A DNA stretch of 64,000 nt, from positions 13,557-77,556 of the forward strand of contig JACKEP010000028.1 of assembly GCA_020632915.1 (NCBI GenBank), written 5' to 3'. The notes under the pieces are model-generated. The model ran no database searches. It saw only the letters and a program-made list of their open reading frames with translations, and had not been told where the DNA came from. Of this stretch, positions 44,465-54,774 are shown piece after piece. This stretch comes from Alphaproteobacteria bacterium (lineage in GTDB: Bacteria; Myxococcota_A; UBA796; GCA-2862545). A program made the translations under genes and the position numbers. The stretch's first letter is position 1; each line of letters starts with the position of its first letter.

Positions 44465-45427
44465 ATGGCGGACGAGCTGACGCGCGCGGCGCGTGCCCTG
44501 GGCATCGACGACAACGAGGTGCGGGTCCTGGCCCTGCTGCCGCTGGTGGCCGTGGCGTGGGCCGACGGCGAGGTCCAGGCCGCCGAGCGCAAGCTGATCC
44601 TCGATCTGGCGACGCAGCGGTACGGACTCGACGACGAGGCGCGCCGCATCCTGCAGTCCTGGCTCACCTACGCGCCCAGCGAGGGCTACGTCCGCCAGGG
44701 CACCGACCTGATGGTCCGCCTCGTCCGCGCCGAGCGCATCGAGCTCGAGCTCACCGACGACCACCCGTTCGACGCCGTGCTCGGCGATGCGCTGAGCGTG
44801 GCCAAGGCCGCGGGCGGGATGCTCGGCTTCCGCGCCGTCGACGCCTCCGAGCAGGCGGCGCTCGAAGCCATCGGCGCCGCGATCGCCGACGCCCACCACC
44901 ACCCGGCCGACCCCGAGCCGCCACGCACGGTGGTCGACGGTAGCACCGGCACGGCCCTGCCCACCTACGACGGGTCGGAGGACGATCTCGACGAGGAGGT
45001 CACCGCCACGATCCGCGCGGGCGATGCGCCGTTCAAGCCCGCCTCGATGACCACGCTCCCGCCCGACGACGTCGACGACGGCGTGTTCTCCGCCGACGAG
45101 CTCGCCGCGCTGTCCCAGTACGGGCGCCACCAGGGCGGCGGGTCGTTCGTGCTGCTCGTCGGCGAGGTCGAGGTGCCCTACGCCATCGGGGACGAGCTGG
45201 TGGTCGGCCGGGCCGGCGACTGCGACGTGGTGCTCGCCACCGACGCGCGGGTCTCGCGCCGCAACACGCGGGTGTACCGCGAGGACGACCGCACCTGGGT
45301 CGCCGACCTGTCGTCCACCAACGGCACGTGGGTCAACGGCGAGCGCGTCACCGAGCGGCGCCTGTTCGGCGGCGAGGCGGTGCGCATCGGCACCACCGTG
45401 TTCACCTTCCGGGCCGCCGACGCGTAG
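44465..45427 (+). CDS. TerB-like and FHA domain protein
   Basis: A 320-residue cytoplasmic protein. The N-terminal 140 residues look like a TerB/DjlA-type helical domain (VAVAWADGEVQAAERKLI). An acidic linker follows (SEDDLDEEV). The C-terminal 95 residues are an FHA phosphothreonine-binding domain: VVGRAGDCDVVL, DARVSRRNTRVY, DLSSTNGTWVNGERV. FHA domains usually partner with Ser/Thr kinases, none of which lie nearby. GGGGGA precedes the ATG. Confidence 0.88.
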   Translation: MADELTRAARALGIDDNEVRVLALLPLVAVAWADGEVQAAERKLILDLATQRYGLDDEARRILQSWLTYAPSEGYVRQGTDLMVRLVRAERIELELTDDHPFDAVLGDALSVAKAAGGMLGFRAVDASEQAALEAIGAAIADAHHHPADPEPPRTVVDGSTGTALPTYDGSEDDLDEEVTATIRAGDAPFKPASMTTLPPDDVDDGVFSADELAALSQYGRHQGGGSFVLLVGEVEVPYAIGDELVVGRAGDCDVVLATDARVSRRNTRVYREDDRTWVADLSSTNGTWVNGERVTERRLFGGEAVRIGTTVFTFRAADA

Positions 45428-45444
45428 GCGTAGCAGCGGCGCCG

Positions 45445-46812
<1,368 letters not shown>

Positions 46813-46891
46813 CGGGCCTCCAGGCAGCGCGGCCGCGTATCCTGCCGCGCGGCGCCGGGCAGCCGGTCGCGACGTGGCCTGGAGCCGTGAC

Positions 46892-47557
46892 CTAGAGGTC
46901 GGGGATGTCGGTGGGGTCGACGTCGGTGCAGGCGTCGGCCTTGAACGTGATCGCGAGCGTGCCGGCGTCGGAGCCGTCGTCGGGGTCGACGATGTCGATG
47001 TCGAGGGTGCCGGTGATCGGGCCGTCGCGCTCGGTGCGCGTGAGCGTCAGGGCGCCCTCGTCGCCGATCCAGGTGAGCGTGTAGTCGCTCGCGGGCGCGT
47101 CACCGCGGAACCACGCCTCGTCGTAGCGCTGCTGGAACTGGGTGACGGCGACGCCGAACTCGTCGTCCTTCTGGGGCGAGGCCTCCCAGTCGACGCCGTC
47201 GAGCTTGACGGCATCGAAGGTGTCGACGGCGTCGGGCACGCGCGCCGTGGCGACGATGTCCCAGTAGCCGTCGGGGTAGAGCTCCCGCCACAGGTCGGCC
47301 TTGTCCTGCGCGCTGGCGGCGGCGTCCGTCTCGTCGATGGTGGCCAGGCGCTCCAGCGTCTTGCGCTGGGTGACGCAGGCGCGGGGGTAGCCGGTGAACA
47401 GGATCATCAGCCCGTCGTCGTCGTCGAAGGCACCGGGCAGCGCGTAGTAGACGGCATCGAGGAGCTTGGGCGTCTCCCCGTCGACCGCGCCGCGCACCCC
47501 GACGGGCGAGCAGGCGGCGGACAGGAGCGCGGGGACGACGAGCAGACGTGGACGCAT
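46892..47557 (-). CDS. Hypothetical lipoprotein
   Basis: A 221-residue lipoprotein (lipobox LSAAC) with GGGAGG five bases before the ATG. The core includes VYYALPGAFDDDDGLMILF, a CVTQRKTLERLATIDETD helix-like segment and a beta-rich C-terminus (DYTLTWIGDEGALTLTR). A single late Cys (ADACTDVD) could pair with the earlier one. No family recognised. About 170 bases separate it from a divergent lipoprotein gene. Confidence 0.75.
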   Translation of the reverse strand: MRPRLLVVPALLSAACSPVGVRGAVDGETPKLLDAVYYALPGAFDDDDGLMILFTGYPRACVTQRKTLERLATIDETDAAASAQDKADLWRELYPDGYWDIVATARVPDAVDTFDAVKLDGVDWEASPQKDDEFGVAVTQFQQRYDEAWFRGDAPASDYTLTWIGDEGALTLTRTERDGPITGTLDIDIVDPDDGSDAGTLAITFKADACTDVDPTDIPDL

Positions 47558-47726
47558 GGGGCCTCCCGGGACGAGGGGTGTCCTATCGAGGTCTGGGGCG
47601 CCGGGAAGGAACGTGACAGGTCGAGGTGAGGGCCGGCGACGGCCGGGGTACGTCGAGAAGGTGGAATGCGACGGTGGAAACAAGTAATGTCCGCCGGGAT
47701 CGTGACCCGGTCTGTGTGGAGGAGTG

Positions 47727-48626
47727 ATGACGATGCGGTACCTGGCCCCCCTCGCGATGGTCGTGCTCGCCAGCGCGTGCAAGCCCCCCGACGACCTGGT
47801 CGACGACACGACCGACACCGACACGGCGCTGTCGCTCGCCGACGTGTTCCCGCTGCTGTTCAAGGACTTCGAGCAGGGGCCCGACCGGCTCGGGGAGCTC
47901 GTCGACGCCATGGAGGCCGAGATCGCCGCCAAGGGCATCGATCTCGACGGTGCCCTCGACCAGCGCTCGTTCACGCTGGCCCCGCTCACGCACGACGGCC
48001 TGGACGTGACGTTCCCCCCCGGCACCAACGCCGAGGATCAGCAGCCGGTCGTGGTGCTCGGGCGGTCCAGCCACACCTTCGCCGACAACCTCGGCACGGC
48101 GCTCGAGGCCAACCAGGTGTGCATCGAGTCCGACAGCACGGTCTACTACGATCGCACCTACACCTCCGACCTCGGCTGCTTCGAGGACGCCAGCTGCGAC
48201 GCGCTCACGTCCACCAACGAGGTCCGCAAGGAGCTGTCGATCCTGGCGGCAGGCTGGTACGACCTGTTCAAGGACTTCAAGCACGCCCAGACGGCCGACG
48301 GCCGCGACATCCTCGCCGCCCGCTCGTGGACCGAGGAGGTCTTCGAGGGCGACGGCGGCGGCACGTTCAAGCAGACGTTCACCGCCGAGCTCTGGATCGA
48401 GAACAGCGCGGGCACGGTCGACCGCGTCTACGCCATCTGGACCGAGATCGAGATCGCGCTCATCGGGCCCGACGCCATGCGGTCGCTGATCACCACGAGC
48501 CTCGACGAGGGGTTCCAGCGCGCCGACGACTTCACCTCGGCCGATGGCGACGACGCCGCGATCGAGGACTACTGCCGTGAGCCGCGCGATCGCGCCTACA
48601 CGCGCGCGGAAGACACCGCGGAGTAG
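47727..48626 (+). CDS. Hypothetical lipoprotein with Asp-Thr linker
   Basis: A 299-residue lipoprotein (lipobox LASAC) with TTDTDTA after the anchor. The start is chosen among GTG 47724, ATG 47727 and ATG 47733, all within reach of GGAGGAG. The core is acidic with Cys in QVCIESD, LGCFEDASCDAL and DYCREP. It looks like a partly helical, partly beta periplasmic domain; no family recognised. Confidence 0.78.
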   Translation: MTMRYLAPLAMVVLASACKPPDDLVDDTTDTDTALSLADVFPLLFKDFEQGPDRLGELVDAMEAEIAAKGIDLDGALDQRSFTLAPLTHDGLDVTFPPGTNAEDQQPVVVLGRSSHTFADNLGTALEANQVCIESDSTVYYDRTYTSDLGCFEDASCDALTSTNEVRKELSILAAGWYDLFKDFKHAQTADGRDILAARSWTEEVFEGDGGGTFKQTFTAELWIENSAGTVDRVYAIWTEIEIALIGPDAMRSLITTSLDEGFQRADDFTSADGDDAAIEDYCREPRDRAYTRAEDTAE

Positions 48627-48648
48627 GGCGCCCCTCCGGGCCGTTCGG

Positions 48649-49626
48649 CTACGGCCGGACGGCGTCGGCGGTGGCGAGGGCGCGTGCGACCTTGCCGCTG
48701 TCGAGCCACGCCGCCTCCACCGCCGGGTCGACCGGCGGCGTAGCGCAGCCGCCGAGCACGGCGGGCTGGGCACACCACCCCACGGTGACGCCGGTCTTGC
48801 GGGCTGCCTTGGCGGCGACGGCGTCGATCGCGTCGAGGACGGGGGCCGCCAGCGTGGCGCGTCGCCGGGCGGTGGTGGCGGTGACGCGGCGGGCCTGATC
48901 GAGCAGGGCGCGCTGGTCGTCCGCGCTGACGTCGTCGTCCTCGAGGCGTGCGCGGACGTCGAGCCGCGCGTCGTCGTCGGCGCGGTCGATGGCGGCCAGC
49001 GCGTCGCCGGCGCCGTCGCGCAGGATCCGCCGAACGTCGAGCGACGCGGTCCCGCCCCCGACGGCCGGCACGGCCTGCAGGTCGAGGTGGAAGGCGGGCC
49101 AGGTCTGGCCGAGCAGGGCGTCGAGCGTGGCGGCGAGCTTGGGGTCGGCGTCCATCTTCGCCGCGAGGCCGGCGTTGAGGTCGTCGCCTTCGCAGGTGAC
49201 CGTCTCCTTGCGGTGGGCGCCCGGGCCCATGCGCAGGCCCCGGTCGGTGGTGGGGTGACACACGGTGGCCTCCCGGCTGCCGAGGGCGCGCTCCAGCGCA
49301 GCCGAGAAGGCGCCGTCGAAGCCGTCGAGCTGGTCGCTGGCGAAGGCCCCCACCACGCGCTTGTCGCGTTCGAACGTCTCCCGCAGCTTCGTCAGGCGCT
49401 CGCGCTGCTCCGCCGGGGCGCGATCGCCGAGCAGGTCGAGCGCCTCTTCGTAGGCGATCAGCGCCGCAGCGTAGGCGTCGGCCTCGTCCTGGCGGGCCTG
49501 GAAGGTCGTGCCCGCCACCTGCTGCGCCTGGGCGAACCGGCTGCTGGCCGCGGCCACGTCGAGGGGATGGTAGTGGCCAGCGGGCGCCGCGTGGGCGATC
49601 GACAGGGTCAGCAGGAACGACAACAT
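48649..49626 (-). CDS. Exported helical hypothetical protein
   Basis: A 325-residue exported protein: signal peptide ends SIAHAAPA, with GGAG upstream of the ATG. The middle is strongly helical and charged (RQDEADAYAAALIAYEEALDLLG, cut here for length, then QRERLTKLRETFERDKR), suggesting coiled-coil or TPR-like packing. Cys occur in TVCHP, VTCEGD, GWCAQP and GGCATPP. No family recognised. Confidence 0.72.
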   Translation of the reverse strand: MLSFLLTLSIAHAAPAGHYHPLDVAAASSRFAQAQQVAGTTFQARQDEADAYAAALIAYEEALDLLGDRAPAEQRERLTKLRETFERDKRVVGAFASDQLDGFDGAFSAALERALGSREATVCHPTTDRGLRMGPGAHRKETVTCEGDDLNAGLAAKMDADPKLAATLDALLGQTWPAFHLDLQAVPAVGGGTASLDVRRILRDGAGDALAAIDRADDDARLDVRARLEDDDVSADDQRALLDQARRVTATTARRRATLAAPVLDAIDAVAAKAARKTGVTVGWCAQPAVLGGCATPPVDPAVEAAWLDSGKVARALATADAVRP

Positions 49627-49708
49627 CACGGCTCCGGGCAGACGGTGCGTCACGTGGGTCGGCACGTGGACCGGGTTAGGCGGGGGCGTATCCGACGGCG
49701 TGGGGACC

Positions 49709-50254
49709 ATGCTCGATCAGGTGCTGCAAGGCGATGCCCGCGTGGCCCTGGCCGCGGTGGTGGTGATCGGGGTCAGCTTCCTCGTCGAGCAGACCTGGAC
49801 GACACGCGGCTGGCTGCCGTGGTTCCGTCTGGGCTTTCCGCTCGGTGGGGAGCTGGTGCCGCTGCTCGAGGCGCCCACGGGAGAGGGGGGCACGCAGGAC
49901 GTGCGCTGGCGGGTCGTCGACGACGGCGCGGCGGCCGTGTGGTGGGCGGCGCGCGACGGCGGCCTGCCGCGAGGCCTGCACGGGCGGGTGCGGTTCCTGG
50001 TCGACCGGCACGGCCGGGTGCACCTCGACCTCACCTGGGCGCCGTGGACCACGCCGCTCGTCGCGCTCGCGTGGCTCGCCTGCCTGGGCGCGGTGCGTGG
50101 CGAGGCCTGGCTCACCGTGCCCCTGTCGCTGGTGCTCACCTGGATGCTGCTGTGGACCTCGTGGGGTGCAGCGCGCCGGGCGGCCGAGCTGCTCCGGTGG
50201 TCGTTCGTCCGGGAGCGTGACCCGCGCCCGTCCGGGGACGGCGGCGCGGACTGA
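49709..50254 (+). CDS. Small membrane protein
   Basis: A 181-residue protein with one hydrophobic helix near the N-terminus (LAAVVVIGVSFLV) and two near residues 115-155 (TTPLVALAWLACLGAV; LTVPLSLVLTWMLLW). A soluble beta-rich segment lies between (VRWRVVDDGAAAVWW, HGRVHLDLTW). ATG at 49709 with GGGGA close upstream. Function unknown. Confidence 0.68.
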   Translation: MLDQVLQGDARVALAAVVVIGVSFLVEQTWTTRGWLPWFRLGFPLGGELVPLLEAPTGEGGTQDVRWRVVDDGAAAVWWAARDGGLPRGLHGRVRFLVDRHGRVHLDLTWAPWTTPLVALAWLACLGAVRGEAWLTVPLSLVLTWMLLWTSWGAARRAAELLRWSFVRERDPRPSGDGGAD

Positions 50255-50260
50255 CGTCGG

Positions 50261-50758
50261 TCACTCCTCGCAGGGCGGCAGCCCCTCGTACGGATCGTCG
50301 ACGCCCTCGGTCCGCCGCACGAACGGCGCGCCCGACGCAGCCGCCGAGAAGGTGCGGAGGTGGTCCATGATCTCCTTGAGGAGGTCCTGCGGCGGCTCGG
50401 CCTCGGGGGCGGGCATCAGCCGGTACTTGTCGGTGGCCCAGTCGTCGGGCTCGGTGCTGTTGTAGGCGATCTCGACCTGGGTGACGTCGGCGCCGCGCGT
50501 GAGCTCGAACCGGACGTACTCCATGTTGTCGCTGTCGATGGCGGTGACCTGCCAGCCGCTCGGCGTGGTGTCGCCGACGGCGTAGGGGAACGCGCCGCGC
50601 GCGTCGAGGGAGGCGGGACGGCACGCCGGCCCGGCGGCCGCCGGATCCGTGTCGGTGTCGGTGAACACGGTGGTGGCCTGCTGCGAGGCGGCGAACCAGC
50701 CGCACGCGGCGGAGGTGGCCATCCAGGCGGCGACGAGGGTCAGACGGGCGTACGACAA
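50261..50758 (-). CDS. Hypothetical lipoprotein with TTG start
   Basis: A 165-residue lipoprotein. The TTG at 50758 is chosen because GGAGG lies 5 bases upstream (GGAGGACGCC before TTG) and the signal begins at once, ending in lipobox TSAAC; the ATG at 50806 has no such site and adds non-signal text. TDTDTD follows the anchor region. The core has GWQVTAIDSDNMEYVRFEL and a final CEE. No domain recognised. Confidence 0.72.
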   Translation of the reverse strand: MSYARLTLVAAWMATSAACGWFAASQQATTVFTDTDTDPAAAGPACRPASLDARGAFPYAVGDTTPSGWQVTAIDSDNMEYVRFELTRGADVTQVEIAYNSTEPDDWATDKYRLMPAPEAEPPQDLLKEIMDHLRTFSAAASGAPFVRRTEGVDDPYEGLPPCEE

Positions 50759-50901
50759 GGCGTCCTCCAGCGAGGTGACCCTACCCAACGCGGGATCGGG
50801 GTTCAACGGGCAGGCGTCCGGTGACGTCCGACACCCGGGGCGCAGGCGCTGCGTGGACGCGTCGGGGGCCGTGGTTAGGGGTCCTGGGCGGGAGGTGTCG
50901 G

Positions 50902-51360
50902 ATGCGGCGGCTCGGGATGATGGCAGTGGCGCTCGCGGCGGGCTGTGCGCCGCCGTTGGCCGGCCCGTGGTCGGGCACGATGGACTGCGCGGGCATCGCG
51001 TGGACGATGAACATGGTGCTCGACTGGGACGGCGGGAACACGTTCGTCGGCGACGGTGAGCAGCAGCGCGAGTTCACCGACAACGAGACCGGCAACATCA
51101 CCGAGATCACCATCACGTTCAGTGCCGACGTCGAGGCGCGCGAGGGCAACGCCGCCCAGCAGCTCGACGCCACGCTGTCGTGCACCAACGAAGAGACCAT
51201 CAACTACCTGGCGGGCCGCACCGAGCCCACCGTGGTCGACGCCACCTGCCAGCCCGCCCGCTACCAGGGCTACACGATGTCCTGGGACGGCGCCGACGCG
51301 CTCACCGTCAAGGGCAACGACCGCTGCAAGGCCACGCTGTCGCGCCCCGGCACGCGCTGA
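50902..51360 (+). CDS. Small lipoprotein
   Basis: A 152-residue lipoprotein (lipobox AAGC) with GGGAGG seven bases before the ATG. The mature part is beta-rich and looks like a small lipocalin/META-type barrel (GPWSGTMDC, LDWDGGNTF, ITITFSADVE, MSWDGADALTVKG). Cys in MDCAG, LSCTNE, ATCQPA, DRCKAT may pair. Function unknown. Confidence 0.78.
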   Translation: MRRLGMMAVALAAGCAPPLAGPWSGTMDCAGIAWTMNMVLDWDGGNTFVGDGEQQREFTDNETGNITEITITFSADVEAREGNAAQQLDATLSCTNEETINYLAGRTEPTVVDATCQPARYQGYTMSWDGADALTVKGNDRCKATLSRPGTR

Positions 51361-51369
51361 GGCCGTCGG

Positions 51370-52167
51370 TCAGTTCGCGGCGTCCTCGTCCTCGTCCTTG
51401 CCGAACGCGAGCACGCCGACGGCCATGACGAGGGCGGCGACGATCAGCAGCGGCATCAGGTCGCCGAGGCTCCACGAGCTGGCCTCCTCCTTGGCCTTCT
51501 TCGCCGCACCGGGCACCGGGGCGACCTTGGCCTGCGCGGCGATCGCGCGCGAGCCCCGCGCGTACAGGTCGTCGGTGAGGCCGAGCTCCTGGGCGTGCCG
51601 CAGCGCCTCGGTGGCGCCCTTGATGTCGCCGTCGTCGGCGCGCTGCAAGGCCGTGTAGAACAGCGTGCCCGGGGTCTCGGGGGCCAGGCGCTGCAGGGCC
51701 TCGGCGCAGCGGGCGAGCACCTTCGGGGCCTCGTGGGCGCTCGCGTAGGTGCAGGCGGCCACCCAGCCCGGCAGGTAGTCCGGCTGGGCGTCGACCACGC
51801 CCTGGATCAGCGCGGCGGCTTGCGTGCCGTCGTCCTCGTCGTCGGCGGACTGCAGCAGCACGAGCGCCAGCGCGGTGTGGTTCTCGTAGCCGTCGACGAG
51901 CTCCACGGCGTGGCGACACGAGGACAGGGCCTCGTCGACCTGTCCCATCCCGAGCAGGACGCCGCAGCGGCGGCGCCACGCGCGGTCGAACGTGGGCGCC
52001 TGGACGGTGACGGTGGAGAAGCCGTCGAGGGCGGCCTCGAGGTCGCCGTCGGCCCAGTCCACCTCGGCCTGCTCGAAGGTCGCGCGGGGCCCCTCGGGCA
52101 GCACGTCGACGGGCGTGTCGGCCCGGGCGGACGTGAGGAGGGCGATGAGGACCGGCCAGAAGGGCAT
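51370..52167 (-). CDS. TPR-like protein with N-terminal signal and C-terminal helix
   Basis: A 265-residue protein: N-terminal signal peptide ending TSARAD, about five tetratricopeptide-like helical pairs (FEQAEVDWADGDLEAALDGF, then DEALSSCRHAVEL and KVLARCAEALQRL), a basic linker and a C-terminal transmembrane helix (LMPLLIVAALVMAVGVLAF) with an acidic tail. It is probably a periplasmic scaffold held by the C-terminal helix. Confidence 0.78.
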   Translation of the reverse strand: MPFWPVLIALLTSARADTPVDVLPEGPRATFEQAEVDWADGDLEAALDGFSTVTVQAPTFDRAWRRRCGVLLGMGQVDEALSSCRHAVELVDGYENHTALALVLLQSADDEDDGTQAAALIQGVVDAQPDYLPGWVAACTYASAHEAPKVLARCAEALQRLAPETPGTLFYTALQRADDGDIKGATEALRHAQELGLTDDLYARGSRAIAAQAKVAPVPGAAKKAKEEASSWSLGDLMPLLIVAALVMAVGVLAFGKDEDEDAAN

Positions 52168-52230
52168 GGGAGGCTCCCACGGGTGGCCCCACGGATATCA
52201 CCACCCGTCACGCGCTGTGTCGGCGTTCGG

Positions 52231-53883
52231 TCACGCCCCGCGCTCGGTGACCTCGGCGGCGCTCCAGCTGCGGGCCGTGGGCGGGCCCTCCGGACGGGCC
52301 TGCGTCCCACCGGGGCCGAACGCGGCGATCGTGCTGTCGAGGGCGTCGGCGCCGGGCACGTCGATGGCCGACAGCGGGTGGTCGGGCGTCGACGCGACGT
52401 ACACGCTGGTGCTGGGGAACGCGAAGCTGACGCCGAGGGCCTCGGCGAGGCGGAGGAACTCGAGGATGTTCTGCGCGCGCGTGGCCAGCTCGGTGTGCCA
52501 GTCGTCGCAGACGATGTGGTAGTACACGAGGATCTGAATGGACGAATCGGCCAGATCGTGGACGTGCACCTCGTAGCTGTTCTGCACGTGGGGGTGGGCG
52601 GCGAGGATGGCGCGCACGCCCTGGGCGTAGGCAGCCAGCAGGTCGGGCGGGGTGTCGTAGGTGAGGCCGAGGAGGAAGCGCTGGCGGCGCCGCGGGCGTC
52701 GGCCCAGGTTGTCGACGTTGGCGTTGGTGATGGTGCTGTTCGGCAGCGTGACCTGGCTGTTGTGGAACGTGCGCACGCGCGTGGACCGGAAGCCGACCTC
52801 CTCCACGACGCCCTCGACGTCACCGATGCGCACCCAGTCGCCGATCTGGAAGGGGCGGTCGACGAAGACGTTGAGTGAACCGAAGAAGTTCTTCACGGTG
52901 TCCTGGGCGGCGAGGCCGACGATGAGGCCGCCCACCGAGGCGCCGGCGACGAGCTTCCACACGTCGACGAACAGGCCGAGCACCACGAAGGCGCCGGCGA
53001 CCAGGACGGCGGCGTTGGCGGCGGACCGAAGCAGCGGCACCAGCTGGTCGTCGAGCTTGGACGCCGTGCGCGTCGACCACGCCCGCGCGACGTCGGCGAC
53101 CACGTCGATGCCGCGCAGCGCCAGCGCGATCCCGGACAGGCGCAAGCACAGGTCGACGGTGCCCACCGCGGCCCAGCTCACCGAGATGGGCAGCTGCAGC
53201 TGCGGCACCCCCCACGACAGCACCCCGAAGACGGCCGTCAGCATCAGGGGCAGGTCGGTGCGTCCGTAGGCGTCGTCGTCGAGCGGCACGCCGGCGCGGC
53301 GCGCGAGCACGAGGGCGCGGCCGTGCAGCACGGACCGGGCGAAGCCGCCGGCGATCCCTGCGGCCAACGCCAGCAGCAGCGCGAGCGCGATCTGCCAGAG
53401 GTACAGGCCCGCGACGCGGCTGAAGAACGTCGGCGGCAGCTGCTCCTGTAGCCCCTGCACCACGGGGGAGAACGTCGCGCGGTACAGCGCCGGCACCTGC
53501 TCCATCGTGCTGCGCGCGTAGCGCCACAGACCGTCCTGCCCACGCACCAGCGTGAGCGGGAAGCCGGGCAGCGGCGTGACCACGGCGTGGCCGTCGTCGT
53601 CGGTGTAGTCCGGATCGTCGGGGATCGTGTCGACGGGGACGTACAGCCCGCGGGCGTCGAGCACCTGCTTGAGCTGCACGGCGAGGCGTGGGGCCGCGTC
53701 GGGCGGTGCCTCCACGCAGGCCGTCGCGTGCGCCAGATCGAACGAGCCGTCGTGCTGCCAGGCGAGCAGGGAGTCGGCGGCGTCCCGAGGCGTGGTGCAC
53801 GTGGGGACGGGCGGGGCGAGGCGGGCGGTGGCGCAGCCGGCGACGAGCAGCGCGGCGGGCAGGACGCGGGGGCAACGGAACAT
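52231..53883 (-). CDS. Large MscS-like channel with lipoprotein-type N-terminus
   Basis: A 550-residue MscS superfamily protein. It opens with a lipoprotein-like signal (lipobox LVAGC) and a 110-residue periplasmic domain, then four or five membrane helices. The MscS core follows: LAAQDTVKNFFGSLNVF, FDRPFQIGDWVRIGDVEGVV variant here VDRPFQIGDWV, then LPNSTITNANVDN and a C-terminal alpha/beta domain. An MscS channel with a lipidated periplasmic domain is unusual. ATG at 53883; the longer ORF upstream is not coding. Confidence 0.85.
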   Translation of the reverse strand: MFRCPRVLPAALLVAGCATARLAPPVPTCTTPRDAADSLLAWQHDGSFDLAHATACVEAPPDAAPRLAVQLKQVLDARGLYVPVDTIPDDPDYTDDDGHAVVTPLPGFPLTLVRGQDGLWRYARSTMEQVPALYRATFSPVVQGLQEQLPPTFFSRVAGLYLWQIALALLLALAAGIAGGFARSVLHGRALVLARRAGVPLDDDAYGRTDLPLMLTAVFGVLSWGVPQLQLPISVSWAAVGTVDLCLRLSGIALALRGIDVVADVARAWSTRTASKLDDQLVPLLRSAANAAVLVAGAFVVLGLFVDVWKLVAGASVGGLIVGLAAQDTVKNFFGSLNVFVDRPFQIGDWVRIGDVEGVVEEVGFRSTRVRTFHNSQVTLPNSTITNANVDNLGRRPRRRQRFLLGLTYDTPPDLLAAYAQGVRAILAAHPHVQNSYEVHVHDLADSSIQILVYYHIVCDDWHTELATRAQNILEFLRLAEALGVSFAFPSTSVYVASTPDHPLSAIDVPGADALDSTIAAFGPGGTQARPEGPPTARSWSAAEVTERGA

Positions 53884-53989
53884 CGGGCGATCCGGGTCGG
53901 GTCGGGTACGGGCTCGTGGAGGGGCGGGGGGCCATGGTATTGGCTTGCCGTGCAAGGGCCCACCCCGGTGCGGGGGCGGGAGGTCGGCC

Positions 53990-54769
53990 GTGTGGTGCGC
54001 GTTGGGGATCGGGATCGGGACGCTGCTCGTCCTGGCGTGCGTCGTGGAGGCGGTGCGCGGGCGCCACGTGGCAGCCTGGGCGGCGGCGGTCGGTCCCCTG
54101 GTGATGCTGGTGGCCGTCCGGCAGACGTTCTCCGACCTCGCGCCCGGTGCCTCGGCCGACGATCTGGCGCAGCGCGTGGCGTCGATGGCGCCGGTGGGGC
54201 TGGTGTACGCGGGCGTGGGGGCCGTCGCGTGGCTCGGCGGCGTGCTGCCCGCCGTGCGCGGTCGTGGGGCGCCCGCGCTGGCCCAGGCCGGCGCGCTGAT
54301 GGTCGCGGCGGGGCTGGTGTGGACGCCGTGGGCGTCTGGGGAAGCGGTGCTGTGGTCGGCGAGCACGGCCTCCGCCGACGCGGTGCTGGCGCTGCGGCAG
54401 GTGGCCGGCGCGCGCCTGACGGAGGCCGTGCAGCTCGCCGTGGTGCTGCTGTTCGTGCTGGGGGTCCCGGTGGTGGCCTGGGGCTGGGTCCAGCGACGGT
54501 GGATGGGGATGGGCGAGACCGTCGCGGCCGGCGTCCTCGTGGCGCTGACGCTGAACACCGGCCAGCCCGCGCGGCGGGCGGTCGAGGCGGCCTACGGTGC
54601 GTGGGCGGCGAACTGCCCTTCGCTCGCGACCGTCGATCCGAGCGTGCCGTACGACCGGCACCCGGTGGTGCGCGCGCGGTCGTGTGCCTCGGGGAGGGCG
54701 CGTGGGCCAGATGCGTCGCACACCACGCGCCCCGCGCCGTCTGGCGGGGTACCCGGGGACGGGAGGTGA
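53990..54769 (+). CDS. Polytopic membrane protein of unknown function
   Basis: A 259-residue protein with about six hydrophobic helices (for example ALGIGIGTLLVLACVV, AVGPLVMLVAV, VGLVYAGVGAVAWLGGVLPAV split at the Gly, ALMVAAGLVW, LAVVLLFVLGVPVVAW). A soluble Cys-containing tail follows (WAANCPSLATV, ARSCASG). GTG with GGGAGG upstream. It lies 5 bases before the TSP3 gene, so they are probably co-transcribed. No family recognised. Confidence 0.72.
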   Translation: MWCALGIGIGTLLVLACVVEAVRGRHVAAWAAAVGPLVMLVAVRQTFSDLAPGASADDLAQRVASMAPVGLVYAGVGAVAWLGGVLPAVRGRGAPALAQAGALMVAAGLVWTPWASGEAVLWSASTASADAVLALRQVAGARLTEAVQLAVVLLFVLGVPVVAWGWVQRRWMGMGETVAAGVLVALTLNTGQPARRAVEAAYGAWAANCPSLATVDPSVPYDRHPVVRARSCASGRARGPDASHTTRPAPSGGVPGDGR

Positions 54770-54774
54770 CGGCC

